Origin: Crataegus laevigata
Taxonomy: Eukaryota; Streptophyta; Magnoliopsida; Rosales; Rosaceae
Length of the DNA stretch: 64,000 nt
Assembly: GCA_963580275.1 (NCBI GenBank)
Contig: OY756945.1
Coordinates: 10,051,501-10,115,500 of the forward strand
Reading direction: 5' to 3'
The first letter of the stretch is position 1. Every line of letters begins with the position of its first letter. The translations under genes were made by a program, and so were the position numbers. The notes beneath the pieces are model-generated. The model was not told the origin of the DNA and ran no database searches. It saw nothing but the letters and a program-made list of their open reading frames with translations. This document shows positions 22,300 to 33,880 of the stretch, one piece after another.

Positions 22300-23868
22300 G
22301 GAGATCCGACTACTTATCGAGAAGCTATAGCAAGTGATGAGCGAGATAGTTGGATAAGTGCTATGACAGAAGAAATGGAGTCTCTTTACAAGAACTCTGT
22401 TTGGGAGTTGGTTCCTAAACCCAAAGACAGAAAGCTAGTTGGATGCAAGTGGGTATTTAGGAAAAAGGAAGGACTACATGAACAAGATGTCGTGAGATTC
22501 AAAGCAAGGCTCGTGGCTAAGGGGTACTCACAAAAGGAAGAGGTGGATTACGATGAAATCTTTTCACCTGTAGTCAAGCATACTTCTATCAGATTGCTTT
22601 TAGTAATGGCAGCTCAGCATGACATGGAGATTGAGCAGATGGATGTGAAGACTGCGTTTCTTCATGGGGATTTAGAGGAGACGATATTCATGGCTCAACC
22701 AGAAGGGTTTGTTGAATATGGGAAAGAAAACCTAGTATGTCAGCTAAAGAAGTCCCTGTATGGCCTGAAACAGTCTCCAAGACAGTGGTACAAGAGGTTT
22801 GATTCATTCATGCTGAAAATTAATTTTAGAAGGTGTTTGTATGACTGTTGTGTGTACTATCATGTGTTCCAAGATGGGATGATCATATTGCTATTGTTAT
22901 ATGTGGATGACATGCTAATTGCTTGTCAAGACAAGTCTAGAATTCAAGACTTGAAAAGGATGTTGAGCGAAGAGTTCGACATGAAGGATCTAGGTGCTGC
23001 ACAGAAGATCATTGGCATGGAAATTCAGAGAGATAGGACCGCTGGAAGGATTTGGATATCACAAGCCAAGTATATTCAGAAGGTTCTTGAGAAGTTCAAC
23101 ATGCAAGAAGCAAAGGTAGTTTCGACTCCTTTGGCAGCTCACTTCAGGTTAAGTGGACAACAGTGTCCTACGTCCGAGGAAGAGCAACAAGAAATGAAGA
23201 AGGTGCCTTATGCTAATGCCGTGGGCTGCCTCATGTATGCAATGGTATGCACACGTCCTGACATAGCTCAAGCAATCAGTGTCGTTTCCAGATACATGGC
23301 AAATCCAGGAAAGCAACATTGGGATGTAGTCAAGTGGATTTTGCGTTATTTGAAGGGTTCTTGGCGACAAAGGATTATGTTTGAGAAGCAAAAAGAAAAT
23401 GCAGGGGTGTTAGGATATGTGGATGCCGATTATGCAGGGGACTTGGACAAGAGAAGGTCAACTTCTGGTTATGTGTTTACATGCGCAGGAGGACCAATCA
23501 GTTGGAGGGCACTACTGCAACCAATTATAGCTTTATCGACCACAGAGGCAGAGTATATTGCATTGGCCGAAGCTGGAAAGGAAGCGATTTGGCTTAGTGG
23601 CTTGGCAAGTCAAATGGGAATCACTCAAGATTGTGTGAAGCTTAAGTGTGATAGTCAAAGTGCCATTCACTTGGCAAAGAATCAGGTTTTTTCTGGAAGA
23701 TCAAAGCACATTGAAGCAAGGTATCATAGAATCAGAGATTGGGTGGAGTCTAAGGAAATTTGGATTGAAAAGGTTCATACGGATGACAATGCCGCAGATT
23801 TCCTTACAAAGATAGTGCCAGCCAAGAAGTTCAAGCATTGTTTGAACTTGATCAATCTCGTTGATTGA
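22300..23868 (+). CDS. Copia reverse transcriptase-RNase H part
   Basis: It continues in the same frame after the TAA; the first internal ATG is at 22363. The RT (RVT_2 type) has VGCKWVFRKK, RLVAKGYSQ and the catalytic YVDDM at about 22900. The RNase H end has STSGYVFTCAGGPISW and ALSTTEAEYIA, then DNAADFLTK near the C-terminus. Motif spelling suits the Tnt1/Tork lineage. No further stops or shifts occur through 23868. Expression would need readthrough of the stop or a complementing copy. Confidence 0.93.
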   Translation, partial: GDPTTYREAIASDERDSWISAMTEEMESLYKNSVWELVPKPKDRKLVGCKWVFRKKEGLHEQDVVRFKARLVAKGYSQKEEVDYDEIFSPVVKHTSIRLLLVMAAQHDMEIEQMDVKTAFLHGDLEETIFMAQPEGFVEYGKENLVCQLKKSLYGLKQSPRQWYKRFDSFMLKINFRRCLYDCCVYYHVFQDGMIILLLLYVDDMLIACQDKSRIQDLKRMLSEEFDMKDLGAAQKIIGMEIQRDRTAGRIWISQAKYIQKVLEKFNMQEAKVVSTPLAAHFRLSGQQCPTSEEEQQEMKKVPYANAVGCLMYAMVCTRPDIAQAISVVSRYMANPGKQHWDVVKWILRYLKGSWRQRIMFEKQKENAGVLGYVDADYAGDLDKRRSTSGYVFTCAGGPISWRALLQPIIALSTTEAEYIALAEAGKEAIWLSGLASQMGITQDCVKLKCDSQSAIHLAKNQVFSGRSKHIEARYHRIRDWVESKEIWIEKVHTDDNAADFLTKIVPAKKFKHCLNLINLVD

Positions 23869-24025
23869 TTAAAGTGGAGCACCTCCTCACCTGAGGTGCA
23901 ATGAGGCAAGAAGAAGTTTGCCAAGGTGAAGACTCTTGAAGATTTCCAGAGCTACTTCAAGAAGGTTCAAAGATACTCTGGGGCGCAAACGATCAAGACT
24001 TGGTTTGACTCACCAAGGTGGAGAT

Positions 24026-24540
24026 TGTTAGGTTTTGACTCGTCAATTAGTGTCCTTTTCTGTTTAGGATTGTTTAGGGAAAGGGTGCACCAATTCTTCT
24101 CCTAAAAGGGCTAGGAAAGAATCTTAGTTTCCTTATTCAATTTAGATTAGAAATCCTAGAAGTCTATTTGGAATTGGAATGGAAGTCTAATTTCCTACTC
24201 CACTTAGAATAGGAATTATAATCTGTAAAGGACATGTAAGCCAGCCCTATATCTATAAATAGGGTGCGGCAAGACTGTTTTTCAGCAGAGAAAAAAACAG
24301 CAAAACAGCATAGAGTTTTGAGATTAGTTCTAGGGTTTGCATAAGTTCTGTAATCTCTATTATTAATCAAAGAAGCAGTGATTTCTCTATCTAGGGAAAT
24401 CACAACTGGACGTAGGCATAAGTTCTGCCGAACCAGTATAATTCTTGTGTGTTTCTAAGTTTTTCTATATTTGCTAGTTTAGTCTATTGCCGTTGGTTAC
24501 ATTAAAGAACAAGGTCCAGTGTTCGGGTTTTTCTTCAACA
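24026..24540 (+). repeat. 3' LTR of the copia element
   Basis: 515 bp, TGTTAGGTTTTGA to TTCTTCAACA, directly followed by the target duplication AGACC. The preceding purine tract at 24015-24025 fits a polypurine tract. Confidence 0.93.
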
Positions 24541-24853
24541 AGACCCAGTCATTTTAGGTCTACCTTTTATAGCTATCTGATATCTTTTTAAGGTTCATCA
24601 TAACCGCATATCCATTAGGATGTTAGGACAAAAAATCACATTTAAGTTCTGCACATAAACAGATCTCAATAAGTTAAGACAATTACAAAAAGATAGTATA
24701 TCAAAAACTATCAATTTAATCACCAACAAATCACAACAACTTAATTTCTTGAAGGAAGAAATTAATCACAAAAGAATTGAAGAACAATTAAAAAACAAAG
24801 TATTGCTACAATCTAGTGATAGATTCTAAAAGAAACTTGTTAATGAAATATGT
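24541..24853 (+). mobile_element. Endogenous pararetrovirus block B, right piece
   Basis: It matches 28493-28802 of block C: the end of the protease region and the start of the RT region. It stops near 24853, where the sequence jumps to the region downstream of RNase H. The jump shows a deletion or template switch within viral DNA. Confidence 0.75.
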
Positions 24854-25280
24854 TCTCTAGTAAACATATGCAAATTTCCATTATCAACCCACCAAAAAAA
24901 CACAAAACACTCAAATACTACTAAGCCATTCTCAGTGAGACTGAATCCATCACTATTAAGCCCATCTTCAGTAAAACCCATGAAAACAAAATCCTCTATC
25001 ATTCCTTTAATATAGGAAAATTTCTCAACGAATCAGAATGATGAATTCTCCTTTATCATACCAAGCCTCTTCATACTCAGCATGTTCTTATTCTCAATAA
25101 TCATTATAATTATTTTGATTATATTCAAGCATGGACTAATATCTTTATCCATCAAACATAAGATTTTAGTCATTTATGGTTCATAACCTTTGATAAAAGT
25201 TTCAGCAGCCAGCTCAATCATCTAGTCAGAAAGCCAAGTGGGCAGACTATCAGGATTCCCAAGACTCGTTTGAAATTTGA

Positions 25281-26067
25281 AATTTTTTGCATGTGAAGCT
25301 ACAGTAGCCAAGCATGTGATCTCATCCAAAATTAACACCGAAAGCAGTAGCAATCATCAACAATGACTCTAGACAAGTTACTATTCATGAATAGTAAAAT
25401 CATTCATCAGCTTTAGCATCTTTGCGCATGGTTCAACAGTCATTCAACATCATCATTCTTCACTAGTTAGCTTTAGCATCTTACAGGTAAGAATAGCCAG
25501 GTTTCCTACTTCAATTTTCATCAACACTCAGTGTATATAATCAAAATTCAAGCTTCATTAGAGGAAGGCTGGTTCAGCAGGCTAAAATTTATGCGTATCT
25601 TTATAAGACAGAAATACAAACTCAGCTCTCACAAATCTCAGCAAAATATTGTAAACACTTTTAGTGATAAGAACAAGGATGCCTGCGTGCTCCAATTCTC
25701 TTATTTATCATTAATTAGCAATAGCCAACAACATCATCTTGTAAGTCTCAATAAGTTTTAATAAAAACTTATTTTCAATATATATCTGCATCATTATTTT
25801 GAATTCATTATTTTCATTATGAAGAATATTTTCATTACTACTGATTTTGAATGGCATAAAATTCTTATTCACAGTCAATTCATCGAGTATCTCAAATTCG
25901 AGGTAAATACCGATCAATCATTCATTCAGTTTTTTCTATTTGTTTATAACTCTTGGTTTCATGGTATCTTTAATCTTGGCTATGCTCCCCATTTAATCCA
26001 AGCTAGTAATAACTCTGATCATGACTATTGTTCCCATTTTAGTTCTTTTTACTTTGTCTAACTGATC
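25281..26067 (+). other. Pararetroviral leader / intergenic region
   Basis: No long ORF. It matches block A in reverse (about 16950-17760). A TATA-like 'tctttataagac' lies near 25596, which could be the viral promoter. A 'tggtatc' at 25962-25968 weakly recalls a tRNA-Met primer site. Both functional readings are inference. Confidence 0.45.
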
Positions 26068-26262
26068 ATGACTCCACAAGAAACAATTCTCATATCCACT
26101 GCCAAAACACAAATACTAGCTACTTCTTTTAAACTTCCAAACGAAGACGCAGGAGTAAAACCAATCATTGAACATAATGACTTCACCAACCCGAGTCTTC
26201 ATACCATAGGTAAACAGTTAGACAAAATAGAAACCAAAATAGACAAATTGTCCCAATCATAA
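26068..26262 (+). pseudogene. Pararetroviral ORF fragment at the leader end
   Basis: 64 codons begin at the first ATG after the leader, with a Lys/Ile/Asp-rich, coiled-coil-like end. In-frame stops follow (26260 and later), and viral-like sequence continues in broken frames to 27032. It is probably the start of the coat or movement polyprotein region; I cannot say which. Confidence 0.45.
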
Positions 26263-27032
26263 TCAGTTCATAAAGGAAAACCCTTAGACAACTTCCCAGA
26301 CTCATCAAACAGCACAATTGCTTTGAAAACAATTTCCACAAGTCAAAAAATAGATCAAATGCTGCAAGAATTAAAACAAGAAAAAACAGTTAATGTTTTG
26401 CAAAATCAAGAAAAATCTTAGATGTCTACAAATTAGGATTCTGAAAACGAAACTGAAGTTGATTCCATTAGGAAAGTAGAACAAGCTTTTCAAAACCTTG
26501 AGTTCAAACAAATCACAAACAAAAGAGTCAACCCAACATCTCTTACCAAAAATTGGTATCCCAGGCGAACACCTCCGGATATTCAATTTGAGGAAAGAAA
26601 TATTTAAAACCAATTCTCTGTCTTAGCTGGTAAACTAGATGGTTTATTAGAACAAAAACTATTAAACAAACTACAACATATCTCTATGGTTGCTAATAGC
26701 TACATTACCAACCATAATCTTAGCCAATCCCAAGTTGTTGACCTTTTGGTCACATGATTCACAGGAATGCTTCATTCCTAGTGGGAGAAACATCTCACTG
26801 AACAATCACGAAATGAAATTAGAAATGCTATAAAAAAAAAGATGAAGAAGGAATACCTATCTTTGATGAACGATTAGGACAGGGAGTCCCATATGCAGTC
26901 AATACATTACTTTTTACCATTATAGAACATTTCATAGGAACACCTAGTAACATCACCTCTAGGATCCATGACCAACTCAGTAATTTAAGATGCCCAACCT
27001 TAAGTGATTTTAGGTGGTATAAAGATGTTTTC

Positions 27033-27920
27033 ATGTCTAGAGTCATGCTTAGAGAAGATAGTAATCAACCTTTTTGGAAAGAAAAATTCATCAATGAATT
27101 ACCAAACCTTTTTGCCCATAAAATTAGAAATGTCTTAGTAAATGAAGATGGTATCATACCATATCATACCCTTACTTATGGAAATATTATTAATATTATC
27201 CAGAAGGAAGGATTGAAAATGTGTATTGATATGAAAATTTCAATACAAGCTAATAAAGACAAATCAATAGCAAAATATGAGTTAGGAATGTTTTGTGAAC
27301 AATACGGATTACCCCCCACAGCTCCTTCCAACAAAAAGAAAAGATCGGAAACCTACAATAGGTACCCTATTAGGTACTCCAATAGGAGACACCCCAAATA
27401 CAACAAATTCAAAAATGCAAAATTTGAAACAAATAAATTTTACAAAAAACCCAAAACCAACAAATGGAAAAGAAAACCCTCGGAAAAAATTCATTCCAAA
27501 AACCAAGAACAAAAAGAAAATTGCTACAAGTGTGGCAAATACGGCCATTACTCCAACAAATGCAGAGTCAAGAAAACAATCAACCAGCTGAAAATATCTG
27601 ATGAAGAGAAATTACAGCTAATCCAAGTTTTGGAATTAAGAGATACAGACCATAGTCAGTCCGAAGATGATTTAGGATCTCATTCGTCTTCTTCCAACAC
27701 CTCCTCAAGTAGTCTTTCATCCCCAGACAGTAAGATAGGATGTACAGATTCTTGTTGTAAAAAGATCGCAGTACTTAATAAACAAGAAGAACAAGAAAAT
27801 TTTCTTATTGAATTAATTAGCAAAGTTGATGACCCTAAATTAAAATCATTTTATTTGCAAAAACTTAAGAAACTGGTCTCCCAGGAAGAACCTAGTACTA
27901 GCCAACCTCAAGTCTCCTAG
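27033..27920 (+). pseudogene. Pararetroviral coat-protein region with CCHC zinc finger
   Basis: A 295-codon open stretch. A capsid-like helical part is followed by a Lys/Asn/Arg-rich nucleic-acid-binding part and one knuckle of the form C-x2-C-x4-H-x4-C (CYKCGKYGHYSNKC, DNA at about 27523-27564). An acidic Ser-rich tail completes it. This order is typical of caulimovirid coat proteins. It is open at its N-terminal side only from 27033; upstream frames are broken by stops. Confidence 0.7.
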
Positions 27921-28174
27921 GAAATTAGTCTTAGCACAACCTTAGAAAGGTTCAGTAAGTCCAAAAATGAAATTACAGTTAAAGACTTATAGAGAGAAGT
28001 CAATAAAATCAAAGAGGAAATTAGGTTTCTAAAATCAGAAAACATAGAAGTCCGAACACAACTCAGTATAGTACAGACCCCGTTAATCACCAATCATGAT
28101 GAAGAACATCAAAGCTCTTCTTCAAGCCACCATTCAGGTTCAGAGTCTGAAAAATCATCAAAAAACTTAATATT

Positions 28175-28245
28175 AGGTCTTTTAGACAAGATAAGAATCC
28201 AGAAATGGTAGGTCTTTTAGACAAGATAAGAATCCAGAAATGGTA
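28175..28245 (+). repeat. 35-bp tandem duplication before the viral protease region
   Basis: 'ggtcttttagacaagataag' plus 'aatccagaaatggta' occurs twice in tandem (about 28175 and 28210). It locally disturbs the frame into the protease ORF. Confidence 0.8.
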
Positions 28246-28630
28246 TTCTAAAACTAAGATAATAATTGAAGATTTTCACTTAGAAACAATTGCTTTAATT
28301 GACTCAGGTGCAGACTTGAATTGTATTCAAGAAGGATTCATTCTTGCTAAGTATTTTCATAAATCAACTGAAATACTTAGTGTTGCAAATCAGTCACCAA
28401 TGCAATTAAAATATGAAATACCAAAAGCCCATTTTTGTCAAACCAATGTTCGTTTCAAAACTCCATTTGTTCTAATTAAGAACATTTCAGACCCAGTCAT
28501 TTTAGGTCTACCTTTTATAGCTCTCTTATATCTTTTTAAGGTTCATCATAACCGCATATCCACTAGGATGTTAGGACAAAAAATCACATTTGAGTTCTGC
28601 ACAGAAACAGATCTCAATAAGTTAAGATAA
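28205..28630 (+). pseudogene. Pararetroviral aspartic protease fragment
   Basis: A 141-codon stretch with the catalytic motif D-S-G-A in the context ALIDSGADLNCI and a later ILGLPF typical of retropepsin folds. It ends at TAA 28628. In a functional polyprotein the reading would continue into RT, so the stop marks decay. The downstream end is duplicated at 24541-24635. Confidence 0.7.
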
Positions 28631-28696
28631 TTACAAAAAGATAGTATATCCAAAACTATCAATTTAATCACAAACAAATCACAACAACTTAATTTC

Positions 28697-29524
28697 TTGA
28701 AGGAAGAAATTAATCACAAAATAATTGAAGAACAATTAAAAAACAAAGCATTGCTACAATCTATTGATAGTTTCCAAAACAAACTTGTTAATGAAATATG
28801 TTCTAACATTCCCAAAGCCTTTTGGCATAGAAAACAGCTCGTTGTTAAACTTCCTTACAACAAGGAGTTTAATGAAAATAAAATTCCAACCAAAGCTAGA
28901 CCAATCCAAATGAGTCAAGAAGTCATGGAATTCTGCAAAACAGAAATTCAAGAACTTCTTAATAAAGGAATCATCAGGAAAAGCAAATCACCTTGGTCAT
29001 GCCCTGCATTTTATGTCCAAAAGAACGTAGAATTAGAGAGAGGAACCCCTAGGTTAGTTATCAACTACAAACCTCTTAATGAAGTCTTAGAATGGATAAG
29101 GTATCCAATTCCAGATAAACGAGATTTAATTAAGAGATTGAGTCAGACAACAGTCTTCTCAAAATTTGATATAAAATCTGGATTTTGGCAAATTCATATC
29201 CATGAGGATGATAAATACTAAACAGCATTTGTCACTCTTTTTGGTCATTATGAATGGAATGTAATGCCTTTTGGTTTTAAGAATGCACCAAGTGAATTTC
29301 AAAATATTATGAAAGAGATTTTTAATCAGTATAGTTATTTTTTAATTGTTTATATTGATGATGTGCTTATCTACTCAAGGTCAATAGACGAACACTGGAA
29401 ACATTTGCATATGGTTGCTAGAATAATTAGGTCCAATGGATTAGTTGTTTCAGCCACCAAAATTAAGTTGTTTCAAACCAATGTTAGATTTTTCGGATAC
29501 AATATCCACCAATCTACCATATAA
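28697..29524 (+). pseudogene. Pararetroviral reverse transcriptase, interrupted
   Basis: The RT domain is in one frame from 28697 to 29524 but broken by a TAA at 29219-29221. The N-terminal half shows the PIPDKR and FSKFDIKSGFWQI motifs. The C-terminal half begins again near 29264 with MPFGFKNAP and holds the catalytic YIDDV motif. Another TAA follows at 29522. Motif spelling is typical of Caulimoviridae and related Ty3/gypsy RTs. The protein cannot be made intact from this copy. Confidence 0.8.
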
Positions 29525-29922
29525 CCTATAGATCGAGTGATCCAATTTGCAGATAAATTTCCAAATGAAATCATTGATAAACCCAATTACAGTGATTTTT
29601 AGGATCATTAAATTATGTTGTGGAGTTTTACCCACATCTTAGACAACAATGTAAACCTTTATTTGATTGTCTCAAGGAAAATCCTCCGTTTTGGTCCAAT
29701 ATTCATACATCCATTGTTAAACAGATCAAATCTCATGTTAAAACATTGTCTTGTCTTGGCATTCCAACCCCCAATTCATTCAAAATTGTTGAAACTGATG
29801 CTTCTTAAATTGGTTATGGAGGTATCTTTAAACAGTCCAATTCCTTTGGATCTTCTGAACAGATTGTTTGTTTCCATTCAGAAGTATGGAATTCAGCACA
29901 AAGTAATTATACTACTATTAAG

Positions 29923-29924
<2 letters not shown>
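29525..29924 (+). pseudogene. Pararetroviral RT-connection/RNase H remnant
   Basis: Sequence continues with RNase H-type signals (a 'VETDAS' motif at about 29791-29808) across frameshifts and a stop at 29809. It is cut by the AT microsatellite at 29925. Block A on minus holds the missing C-terminal end of the same region. Confidence 0.6.

Positions 29925-29979
<55 letters not shown>
29925..29979. repeat. (AT)n microsatellite
   Basis: 55 bases of uninterrupted AT at the boundary between viral sequence and the next element. Confidence 0.95.
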
Positions 29980-29982
<3 letters not shown>

Positions 29983-30256
29983 ATGATGCATTAGGCACCA
30001 CCTGAAAGAAAAAAAGGGAATGGTGCATCATGCGCCATATAAAAAGTAATATAAAAGAAAACGGGTGTCGACAGAAGAAAAGAAAGAAAGAAATAAAAAA
30101 GAGGAAGTACCACATCTTAGTGAAGTATATGCTTTATTGTATTTAGCACAATATATTGAATGAAATAAAGCTTATCTATTGATATTTATGAGAAATTATA
30201 GATATGTGCATACATATGAGAAAAAAAAAAAAAACAGGAGGGAGCCTTCACAAAGG

Positions 30257-30592
30257 TTACTTATGTGAAGCCTCAATACTCGGTAGAACCTCAGAAGGGG
30301 GAGGCATTAAATGTTGATTATTTGGAGCCTCAACACTTTGTAGAACTCTAGAGGACAAATGCAATAAGTGCATTTGGAATAAAGCCACAAACCTTCGACA
30401 GTTACTTTGAATCCGACCTTTGGATTCTTGCATTTGGTCAAACTTTCTTTTCATGCTCGTTGAGTAATTATTTGTGAGCATGTGCAACTCTTTGTTTTCG
30501 TGCTTGACCCCTCTGATTTCTTGTCTAAGACTTGCCACCTCAGCCATCAATGATTCAACTTGGCGAGTTCGAGCAAGTAGACGTTGACCCAT
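30257..30592 (-). pseudogene. Coiled-coil repeat ORF (element-encoded, partial)
   Basis: A 111-codon ORF starting MGQRLLARTRQVESLMAEV, with a strong heptad-like coiled coil over its first 65 residues. A preceding minus frame (30858-30628, TCPSRFDLNVVEDAKVHPKY) looks like the upstream part of the same protein. A decayed plus copy lies at 32850-33420. I associate this protein with a repeat abundant in apple-type genomes, probably element-derived. The role is unknown. Confidence 0.5.
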
Positions 30593-32849
30593 ATTGGATA
30601 CAGAGCCCGCACACTAAATACTGAAGGCTAGAAAGTCTTGAACAACCAACATATCAGACCATTTTGAAAGTATCCTTTTTCTTTGGGAATGAGTAGATTC
30701 CTAGCTACCATTGTAGCAGTTATGTTATTCTTCATTACAGAGTCCCCAACTGTAAGAGGACCATTAGAGGATAAGAAGGATGGGTGCCATATGTTGTATT
30801 TAGGATGCACCTTTGCATCTTCCACAACATTCAAATCAAAACGAGATGGGCAAGTCATTTTCAGAAATGATAAAGGAAAAGGAGGTCAGATAAATCTTAA
30901 AAGTGCAAAATGGGAAAATTTCTACAGGCAGCAACTTTCTGAGCGTGCTTTTTGAACACAATTGATGCCTCTATAAAAGAAGAGACATCAATGTTACATG
31001 TTCAAAAAATTAAAGAGGCACTACTCTTCGAATTTCAAAAGCCAGATTTTCCTGAATAAAGTATGTCGACGCTTTTTAGGCGTAATCGCAGCTTTTCAGA
31101 TATGACGGACAACTTTGATCTTGAACTGGGCTGGATGGTTTTCTGGTTTCCTCCAAGTGTTTGAATTTACTTTCTAGAGGCTTGATCTTGAACTGGGTTG
31201 GAAGATTTGAGCAAGTAAGAGCAGAGTTCCTTAGTAGTGGTGGCGATTTGATGGTGTTGCACAACGAGGCTTCGCTCTTCGACGACGGTGCCAGCTAAAG
31301 GCTATTAAAGCTTATCGAGCTCTTTGATTAAAGCAATGATACCAAGCTTAGATTTGACTTAGATTCATTCGTCTGGATTATGTAGTTCTGCAGGGAAGGG
31401 CGTCGTGCTATAGTGATATGTTCCAACTCATCATTGTGCTCGGGCTCAGATGAAGAGCTTGCAGTTTCCTTTGCCAATTGTTTCAAAGATGACCAAGTTG
31501 CCATTGCTGCATTATTCTCTGTTGTTTTTTTTTTGCAGGTACCCCTGTAAATGTGATTCTAGCCAATTCAACTACCTTGGTGAAAACAGGTAGGTGGCCA
31601 AGGCCAATCTTGAAGATTTTGTACTGCGGTAACGGAGACATGTTGCTTGTTGCCGTTGTTTGAAACCATTCTTGTATTTTCGGCGAGCTTCGAGACCATA
31701 GCTGGGCACGGTGGGTTCATCATTGATCCTTCTGCTTCAATCTTTTGCATAGCAGAACTGGTGCACAATCTTTGCTTTTGAATAGTTCTTTAGAATATCA
31801 TTTCTCAGTAACTTATCCATAGTTGGCAGCTTCAGTGTAAAGAGCCAACATCATATCAATTGTATTGAGATGTTTGCTGAGGAAATTTGAGACCTAACAA
31901 GTAACAACAATTAAAGATGAGTACTCGAGAGCAATGCTAGGTAACCAAGCAAAGGTTCCAACTGATTCCTCTCTTTTTCATTGTCCTACAGGTAAGAATA
32001 AGGACAAAGAAAAGGACAGGAAAAAAGCATGATATAAGATACTTTTGCTTTCGACCATGATGATATGAGATATTTTGATTTGGTTGAAGGGGTATTCTTG
32101 GATAGAAAGAAAATTGAGTATTTCGAGATGCTTTGTCGGAAATGCTCTCGGAGATGGGGAAGAGTTAGGCATTCGTGCAGGTCTACAATGTTGTTCCTTT
32201 ACTCTTGTCAACAACAGTGGTGTAATTGGAACAGTAAAATTCATGCATTTTAACTTTGTCAGACAAAGTTGCCTGTGCTATCCAAAAGGTGTGATTGTGT
32301 TTGAAAAGCATCGACACACTTTATTCAGGAAACTTCGACTTTTGAAAATCGGAGAGTGGTGCCTATTCAATTTTTGAACAAGTGGCCTTGTTAAAGATGC
32401 ATTCTCGAAGAGGAGTGAGAGTTAGGTATCATTGCAGGTCTGCCTTGCCATGGAGGACGGAGGTTGACATATATAAGGATCATCCAACAGCAAGTAGTGG
32501 TGCTATTCTTTTACTCCTGTCAGCAACAATGGTGTTATTGTAATAGTACAATTCACGCGTTTTAACTTTGTTAGAGATTTTTGATAAAGTTGCCCGTTAT
32601 ATTCGAAAAGCTGCGATTACGCTTGAAAAACGTCGACATACTTTATTCAGGAAAATTCAACTTTTGAAATTCAGGGAGCGGTGCCTCTTTGATTTTTTGA
32701 ACAAATGGCCTTGTTGCATTTTCTTTTATAGAGACATCAATTGTGTTCAAAATCATGCTCAGAAAGTTTTTGCTTATAGAAATTTTCTCTTTTTGCACTT
32801 CGAAGATTTATCTGACCTCATTTTCTTTCATCATTTTTGAAAAATAGCT

Positions 32850-33420
32850 TGCCCATCTGATCGTCGTTTTAATTTGAATGTTGTGGAAGATGTAGAGATG
32901 CCTTTTTAATACAATATATGACACTCGTCCTTCCTATCCCCTAATAGTCCTCTTACAGTTGGGGACTCTGTGATGAAGAATAACATAACTGTTACAGTGG
33001 TAGCTATGAATCTTCTCACTCCTAAGGATAATAGGATATTTTCAAAACGGGCTGGTGAGTTGGCTGTTCATGACTCTCTGGCCTTCAATGTTCAGTGTGC
33101 GGGCTCTGTATCCAATATGGGCCAACACCTATTTACTCGAACTCGCTAAGTTGAATTATTGATGGCTGAGGTGGCAAGTCTTAGATAAGAGATTAGAGGG
33201 CTCAAGCACAAAAACAGAGAGTTGCATGTGCTCGCAAATAATTACTCAATGAGCATGAAAAGAAAGATTGACCTACTGCAGGAATCCAAATGTCGGATTC
33301 AGAGTGACCATTGGAGGTTTGTGGCTTTATTCTAAAGGCACCAATTGCCTTCGTCGTCTAGAGTTCTATCAAGTGTAAAGGTTCTAAATAATCAACCTCC
33401 GGTGCCTCCCCTCTTCTGAG
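32850..33420 (+). pseudogene. Second, more decayed copy of the coiled-coil ORF
   Basis: The plus strand matches the reverse of 30257-30858 with many substitutions and stops (for example TAA at about 32907). It includes a decayed version of the MGQ.L..R.R start at 33117-33150. It forms the right arm of the inverted-repeat element. Confidence 0.5.
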
Positions 33421-33671
33421 GTATTGCTGAGTACTGAGGCTTCACATGAGTAACCTTTGTGAATGCTTCGTCCTTTTTTTTCTTCATATGTATGCATATA
33501 TCTGTAATTTTTCAGAGATATCAATAGATAAGCTTTATTTCATTTAGTGTATTGTGCTAAATACAATAAAGTATATATTTCATTAAAATGTTGTACTTTT
33601 TTTTTGTTTTTTGTTTTTTATTTTTTTTGCTGCTTCTATCAGCATTCTTTTTCTTTTATATTATTTTTTAG

Positions 33672-33880
33672 ATGGTGCCTGATGCACCATCCTATTTTTT
33701 ATCATTATTTCAGTTGATGCTTGATGCACCATTCCAACATATATATATATATATGTATGTATGTATTAGATGGTGCCTGATGCACCACCCCTTTTTTGTT
33801 TTGTTTATTATTTCAGTTAGTGCCTGATGCACCATATATATATATATATATATTATTTTTTCTTCAGATGGTGCCTTTTT
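33672..33880. repeat. Repeated GATGGTGC..GCACCATC palindromes
   Basis: The unit gatggtgcctgatgcaccat recurs at about 33672, 33715, 33770 and 33815, with a half unit near 33867, separated by T-rich or TA tracts. Inverted relatives are at about 29983 and 30018. Each can form an 8-bp stem with a 5-base loop. Confidence 0.75.

Larger units (their letters stand above)
19250..24540 (+). mobile_element. Ty1/copia element, Tnt1/Tork-like, near complete
   Basis: LTRs lie at 19250-19762 and 24026-24540, and perfect 5-bp duplications AGACC at 19245-19249 and 24541-24545. A tRNA-Met-type primer site (TTGGTATCAAGAGC) follows the 5' LTR, and a purine-rich AAGGTGGAGA precedes the 3' LTR. The LTRs differ by about ten substitutions and a few short indels by eye, so insertion is fairly recent. 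Domain order Gag, protease, integrase, RT, RNase H is copia-type. The target was endogenous pararetroviral protease DNA. Confidence 0.95.
24854..29924 (+). mobile_element. Endogenous pararetrovirus block C (plus), leader to RNase H
   Basis: The order on plus is: tail of the ORF downstream of RNase H (24860-25280), non-coding leader (25281-26060), coat-protein-like ORFs with a CCHC finger, aspartic protease, reverse transcriptase and the start of RNase H. The block ends in an AT microsatellite. Wrapping from tail ORF through leader into coat protein fits a circular viral genome integrated as a permuted or tandem copy. Several in-frame stops and shifts interrupt the genes, so it is a fossil. 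The Caulimoviridae assignment is strong from domain order and the RT type. Confidence 0.85.

Noticed and set aside
26371..26613. Minus ORFs across the viral block (26.4-27.5 kb)
   Set aside because: They are shadows of the plus-strand viral coat-protein region.
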